Shown here: piece by piece, positions 60,095-64,000 of the stretch
Layout of the letters: each line of letters starts with the position of its first letter
How positions within the stretch are numbered: the stretch's first letter is position 1
NCBI GenBank assembly: GCA_902546975.1
Contig: CACCLU010000001.1
Coordinates: 124,001-188,000 of the forward strand
Length of the DNA stretch: 64,000 nt
Direction of reading: 5' to 3'
Origin: an uncultured Alphaproteobacteria bacterium
GTDB taxonomy: Bacteria > Pseudomonadota > Alphaproteobacteria > HIMB59
Made by a program: the position numbers and the translations under genes
The notes under the pieces: model-generated
Told to the model about the DNA's origin: nothing
Databases searched by the model: none
The model's input: the letters and a program-made list of their open reading frames with translations, nothing else

Positions 60095-60267
60095 TTCTTT
60101 TTAAAAAATTGATCGGCTAATTTGAGTTTGTCTTTTTTCTTTTTCAGTAAAATCTCTAGGTTTTTGATTTCTAATTTATGATTGCCAATCATCTCCTCAA
60201 TTTCTTCAACACTCAAATCATCTAAATCAATTGGTTTTATTTTTTTTGGCTCTTCTTCGTCAAACAT
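60091..60267 (-). CDS. DUF1192 small coiled-coil protein
   Basis: 58 residues from MFDEEEPKK. The DDLSVEEIEEMIGNHKLEIKNLE heptad region is a coiled coil and is the DUF1192 signature, nearly restricted to Alphaproteobacteria. I prefer the Met at 60267 because it fits the family start; a longer frame upstream lies inside the PhyH gene. Confidence 0.8.
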   Translation of the reverse strand: MFDEEEPKKIKPIDLDDLSVEEIEEMIGNHKLEIKNLEILLKKKKDKLKLADQFFKKN

Positions 60268-61099
60268 TTGTTCTATATCCTTCCTTTGTCCAAATAATTG
60301 GAAAAAAACTTTCATCTAATTCATCTGTTTCTAATTTTTTATATTTTTTATAAATTCTCGCAGTACCCCCTATGTTTGTTGGATGAAACTTTGAGTCAGA
60401 GGGAACGCAATGAGCAACTATTGCTCTTCTATTACTATTTGTATTATTGATACCTGAGCCGTGCCAAGTGTAACCATGATGAAATGCTACTCCACCTGCT
60501 GGAACTTCAACATATTGAATTTGAATTTCTTTATTTAATTTTGACGCATATTTATTTAACTCTTTTTTATAATCTCTTGGAGAATGAAATTGTCCCTTAG
60601 GAGGGCTCAATCCCCAAAGGTGTGATCCTTTTACATATTCAAGTGTCCCTTTTTCTTTATCGACATTATCGATGGGCATCCAACATGTCATCATAGTTTG
60701 TGGAACAATCCAATCATCGTATGCAGCATCTTGATGATAAGCTAAAGTTTTACCTCCAGGTGGTTTCCATAAAACATTGTCTTGTAAAAGTCTTGATCCG
60801 CTCCAACCCATTAGTTCAGCACAAGCTTTTCCTAAAAATTCATTGCAGACTATTTCCTTTATCGAATTATCTGATTTCCATGCATTACAAATTTGTCTAG
60901 TAACATCTTTGGGTCCACTTTCAAACTTCCAATTCCACTCGTCAGGTTCAATACCTGTTTCAAAGTTTCCATTAAATAAATTATGAAACCTCTCATATAA
61001 TCGCTCAAAATGGGTTGTATTAAGAAAACTCTCAATAATCAAAAAACCATTTTTTTGAAAATCTTTTTTTTGATCCTTATTTAAAGAAATTTCTATCAT
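60260..61099 (-). CDS. Phytanoyl-CoA dioxygenase (PhyH) family oxygenase
   Basis: A 279-residue 2-oxoglutarate/Fe(II) oxygenase. Iron ligands are the His and Asp of LAYHQDAAYDD and the distal His in FHHGYTWHGSG; the 2OG Arg is in SNRRAIVAHC. It is of the PhyH type (as are PhnY, EctD and others), so its substrate is open: hydroxyectoine, phosphonate or lipid. The downstream DUF1192 gene overlaps it by 8 bp. Confidence 0.85.
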   Translation of the reverse strand: MIEISLNKDQKKDFQKNGFLIIESFLNTTHFERLYERFHNLFNGNFETGIEPDEWNWKFESGPKDVTRQICNAWKSDNSIKEIVCNEFLGKACAELMGWSGSRLLQDNVLWKPPGGKTLAYHQDAAYDDWIVPQTMMTCWMPIDNVDKEKGTLEYVKGSHLWGLSPPKGQFHSPRDYKKELNKYASKLNKEIQIQYVEVPAGGVAFHHGYTWHGSGINNTNSNRRAIVAHCVPSDSKFHPTNIGGTARIYKKYKKLETDELDESFFPIIWTKEGYRTNV

Positions 61100-61188
61100 T
61101 ATAAAAATTATATTATCCTTTATGAAATATATTTTAGATTATCATTTAAATAAATTGACATTTTTAGTAGATTTCTGATAATCCAATA

Positions 61189-61350
61189 ATGTCAAAAAAA
61201 CTAATATTAATACTTTCTTCATTTTTTTTAATCACTAGTTGCGCAACTGTGAGCGAAAAAGCCAATGACGCTTACGATACTGTAGCGGGTGCCGTATCTA
61301 AAGGTTACAACAAAGTTAAAGATACAGTAACCGGCGGCGACGACGATTAA
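61189..61350 (+). CDS. 53-residue lipoprotein
   Basis: A short frame with an N-terminal signal (MSKKLILILSSFFLITSC) ending in a lipobox ITSC, then a 35-residue tail with VSEKANDAYDTVAGAVSKGY and an acidic GGDDD end. It resembles entericidin-like/YgdI-like small lipoproteins in shape. Stands alone. I do not recognise a precise family. Confidence 0.75.
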   Translation: MSKKLILILSSFFLITSCATVSEKANDAYDTVAGAVSKGYNKVKDTVTGGDDD

Positions 61351-61403
61351 GTTTAGCGCTTTACAAGGCGTGTCCTTTGCTGAGTTCAAATTAATTTAAT
61401 TTA

Positions 61404-62129
61404 ATGAAATTTATATCTCTTCAACATATTTCAATTGAGGATCCGGGGACGTTTAAAGATTTTCTTTTAGAAGATGGTCATAGTATAACAACTATCCAAT
61501 TGGATGAGGGTGATAGTATTCCAAATAATTTAGATGAATTTGACGCTATGCTTTGTATGGGTGGTCCTATGGATACATTTATGGAAGATCAATATCCATG
61601 GTTAGTAGCTGAAAAAAAAGCAATAGGTGAATATGTTTTAAACCTTAAGAAACCTTTTTTAGGGTTTTGCTTAGGATGTCAGCTTTTAGGTGAGGTATTG
61701 GGAGGAAAGGTAGTTGAGTCCAAACCGCCTGAAATTGGCGTATTGGATATTAACATTGAAGAAGCTGCAGAAGCAGATCATATTTTTGATTTTCTTCCAA
61801 ATAAAATAAAAGCATTACAATGGCATTCTTATGAAGTAGTAGGTTTGGAGACTAACTCTAAAGTGAGAGTTATAGGCACTTCACCCTCCACAAAATATCA
61901 AATTTTTGGTTATGATAAGTATGCCTATGGAATTCAATTTCATTTAGAAATTCGAAAAACTACTGTTGATGATTGGGCTCAAGTTCCTGAATATAAAAAT
62001 GCTCTCGAAAAATCTCTTGGAGCCGATGCCTTACCTCAAATGAAAGATTTAGTAGCTAAAGAAATTGATACTATGGTGATGCAGTGCAACCAAATGTATA
62101 AAAACTTCGTTAAAATAATTAATAATTAG
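61404..62129 (+). CDS. Class I glutamine amidotransferase-like protein
   Basis: 241 residues. The nucleophile Cys is in LGFCLGCQLLGEVLGGKV and the His in AYGIQFHLEI, with the Glu following; the class I triad is complete. PMGGPMD equivalent CMGGPMDTFMEDQYPWL matches the stand-alone GuaA-like amidotransferases. These often deamidate gamma-glutamyl compounds such as putrescine intermediates (PuuD-like); substrate unknown. Confidence 0.85.
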   Translation: MKFISLQHISIEDPGTFKDFLLEDGHSITTIQLDEGDSIPNNLDEFDAMLCMGGPMDTFMEDQYPWLVAEKKAIGEYVLNLKKPFLGFCLGCQLLGEVLGGKVVESKPPEIGVLDINIEEAAEADHIFDFLPNKIKALQWHSYEVVGLETNSKVRVIGTSPSTKYQIFGYDKYAYGIQFHLEIRKTTVDDWAQVPEYKNALEKSLGADALPQMKDLVAKEIDTMVMQCNQMYKNFVKIINN

Positions 62130-62149
62130 TTTTTTTTAACTTTATTTAG

Positions 62150-63187
62150 ATGCACAGAAGAGATTTTATAAAAAAGATTATACTTTTCTCATTATCCTTT
62201 GTAATTCTAAAGACAAAAATAATGGCAAACACTCTCTTTAAACCTTTCAATCTAGTAGATGGAGTCTTTGTCAATAACTACGTTTCACATAAAAGCAGTT
62301 TCAAAGATTTTTGGAAATGGAGGAGGGAGTCAAGTAAGCCAGAACCGATTGCATTTCCTATGGTTGAAAATGACCCTGAATACTTAAAATCCAATAAATC
62401 TGAAAATACAATTACTTGGATTGGACATTCAACATTCTTACTACAAATTGATGGTATTAACATATTAACAGACCCCCATTTTACAAAAAGAGCATCACCT
62501 CTGAGTTTTATGGGACCTTCAAGAACGACACCTCCTGGATTAAAAATTGAGGAATTACCATTTATTGACTTTGTTTTAATTTCTCATAATCACTATGATC
62601 ATCTTGATTCAAAGACAATTCAACTTTTATTAAAAAAACAAAATGTAAATCAACCAAGATTTTTTGTGCCACTTAAATTAAAAGAAATTGTATCAAAATT
62701 AGGTGCAAGAAATGTTATGGAACATGAATGGTGGCAAATGACTCAGTTCAAAAATTTAGAAATTCATTCTGTCCCAGTGCAACATTGGAGTAAAAGAACA
62801 TTTAACGATACCAATAAAACACTTTGGTGTGGTTGGGTTGTTAAATCAAATAATTTTAAGTATTTTTTTGTAGGCGATACTGGATATTCAAAAGATTTTA
62901 AGGATATTCAAAAAAAGTTTGGATCGTTTGACTTATCAACAATACCCATAGGGGCATATGCTCCAAGGTGGTTTATGAAAGACTCACATTGTAATGTGGA
63001 AGAGGCAATTCAAATTCATAGAGATGTCAATTCAAAAAAATCTATAGCAATGCATTGGGGAACTTTTCAACTTACTGATGAACCAATGGATGAGCCAATT
63101 AAATTACTTAAACAACTATCAAAAAAATTGAAATTAAATAAAGATGAGTTTTCTTATATGGCCCACGGTCAAACAAGAAAAATTTAA
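62150..63187 (+). CDS. MBL-fold hydrolase, NAPE-PLD/UlaG-like
   Basis: 345 residues. N-terminal MHRRDFIKKIILFSLSFVIL is a signal or membrane anchor. The metal motif HNHYDHLD, then VQHWS, GDTGYSKDF and AMHWGTFQLTDEP are diagnostic of N-acyl-phosphatidylethanolamine phospholipase D-like MBL proteins. A lipid or lactone substrate is likely. Confidence 0.85.
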   Translation: MHRRDFIKKIILFSLSFVILKTKIMANTLFKPFNLVDGVFVNNYVSHKSSFKDFWKWRRESSKPEPIAFPMVENDPEYLKSNKSENTITWIGHSTFLLQIDGINILTDPHFTKRASPLSFMGPSRTTPPGLKIEELPFIDFVLISHNHYDHLDSKTIQLLLKKQNVNQPRFFVPLKLKEIVSKLGARNVMEHEWWQMTQFKNLEIHSVPVQHWSKRTFNDTNKTLWCGWVVKSNNFKYFFVGDTGYSKDFKDIQKKFGSFDLSTIPIGAYAPRWFMKDSHCNVEEAIQIHRDVNSKKSIAMHWGTFQLTDEPMDEPIKLLKQLSKKLKLNKDEFSYMAHGQTRKI

Positions 63188-63287
63188 TTGATTTATTAAT
63201 TTCGTGCATAAAGCTAATGATATAAAAGAATAAATAAATTGATCTTTTTTTAATGTAATTTTCATAAAAGTTATGTACCTATTCGAA

Positions 63288-64000
63288 ATGAGTAATTTTT
63301 TCCCCAAACTTGCAGAGTTAGTTATTAAAAGAAGAATTTTTTTTATACTAATTGGTTTTGTAATAGCTTTTGTCCTAATGGCAGGAGCCCCCAATATTAA
63401 ATTTGATACTGACGCCAGAGTTTTTTTTGACGAAAACAATCCTGACAGAATAGCATTAGAAAACTTTGAAGGGGAGTACTCAAAAGATGATAATCTGGCT
63501 TTTGTTATATCTCCTAAAAATGGCGATATTTTTACACCTAAAAATCTAAATGCTATTGGTATACTTACTGAAAAAGCATGGTTATTGCCTTATGTTCGGA
63601 CAGTTTACTCATTAACTAATTACCAAAATAGCTATGCAGACGGCGATAGTCTTATCGTTGAGGATTTAATAACAGACATTGAAAACATTTCAGAAGAGGA
63701 TGCTAATTATGCTGAAGAAGTTGCTAATTCTCGAATTGAATTGAAAAATGCATTTATCAATTCTGATAACTCAATTTCCCAAGTAAATATTTTATTTCGT
63801 TTACCAGGCAAGGATGCAATTATTGAAATTCCTTATGTCATGAATGAAGTAGAAATTCTTAAAAAAGAATTTGAGAGTCAATTTCCTGAGATTGAGCTTA
63901 GAATGGTTGGGTTTGTTCCTTTAAATAATCAATACAGTGTCTCAGGTCAAGACGATACGGCTAAGTTAACTCCAATGATGATCTTAGTTACACTAATTGC
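63288..64000 (+). CDS. RND/MMPL-family transporter, N-terminal part only
   Basis: An open frame of 237 codons continues past the end of the window. First membrane helix IFFILIGFVIAFVLMAG, then a large periplasmic loop (VFFDENNPDRIALENFEGEY, LPYVRTVYSLTNYQ) and the second helix begins at the last residues (MMILVTLI). This is the MMPL/HpnN-type RND arrangement. Either ATG 63273 or 63288 can be the start. Confidence 0.8.
   Translation, partial: MSNFFPKLAELVIKRRIFFILIGFVIAFVLMAGAPNIKFDTDARVFFDENNPDRIALENFEGEYSKDDNLAFVISPKNGDIFTPKNLNAIGILTEKAWLLPYVRTVYSLTNYQNSYADGDSLIVEDLITDIENISEEDANYAEEVANSRIELKNAFINSDNSISQVNILFRLPGKDAIIEIPYVMNEVEILKKEFESQFPEIELRMVGFVPLNNQYSVSGQDDTAKLTPMMILVTLI

Overview
The window is a 64 kb stretch of a strongly AT-rich, tightly packed bacterial chromosome. 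Several gene blocks point to Alphaproteobacteria: priA followed by atpH-A-G-D-C without atpB/E/F, rplU-rpmA-obgE-proB-proA-nadD-rsfS-ctpA-rppH, a DUF1192 protein, a COG0523 GTPase with a WD40 protein, and both an Irr-like and a Zur-type Fur protein. With the methylated-sulfur and betaine genes, the tiny intergenic gaps and the photolyase, a streamlined marine surface-water lineage (SAR11/HIMB59/AEGEAN-169-like) is most likely. The lineage is inference, since no rRNA gene is present. The sulfate-activation genes (cysD, cysNC) are not expected in canonical Pelagibacter, which is known to lack assimilatory sulfate reduction.

Layout. 1-10.3 kb is an osmolyte and organosulfur/organophosphonate block: cysE, a glycine betaine/DMSP-type ABC transporter (proV-proX-proW), a frameshifted YeiH-family exporter, a DmdA-like DMSP demethylase, an MFS carrier, a RidA protein, and a two-gene oxygenase pair (2OG oxygenase plus HD-domain oxygenase) that fits TmpA/TmpB, which turns 2-trimethylaminoethylphosphonate into glycine betaine and phosphate. 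A glutathione peroxidase and a terminator close the block. 10.3-15 kb has amtB-glnK, a SOUL protein, an SH3-like protein and choline dehydrogenase (betA), a second source of betaine. 15-22.6 kb has a metallophosphoesterase, a photolyase/cryptochrome, an ABC-2 exporter and an operon pncC - PIF1-like helicase - small membrane protein - alaX - EamA permease.

22.6-26.8 kb holds a 27-residue membrane peptide with a perfect operator-like palindrome upstream and two hairpins downstream, leading into an omega-aminotransferase. It is followed by a three-gene zinc-response unit (COG0523 GTPase, WD40, small CxxxxC protein) preceded by a Zur-box-like palindrome. 26.9-30.5 kb has an aquaporin, katG and a divergent TrpF-like gene. 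30.5-34.6 kb is a minus-strand folate operon (pabB-pabA-pabC-folP-folB-folK). 34.7-39.8 kb is metal uptake: a ferric-iron binding protein, an Irr-like regulator, znuA divergent from znuC-znuB-zur. The znuA/znuC intergenic region carries the same 15-bp palindrome as the COG0523 gene.

39.9-55.7 kb is the core housekeeping block (ribosomal proteins, Obg, proline synthesis, NAD, RsfS, CtpA, RppH, F1 ATPase, PriA, XerC, CysQ). 55.8-59.2 kb is sulfate activation, where CysD carries about 190 extra N-terminal residues that I do not recognise. 59.2-64 kb has small conserved genes, two DnaA-box matches in one intergenic gap, a PhyH dioxygenase, an unlisted 53-residue lipoprotein, a class I amidotransferase, an MBL hydrolase and the start of an RND/MMPL transporter that runs off the window. 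I saw no rRNA, tRNA, IS element, prophage or CRISPR array.
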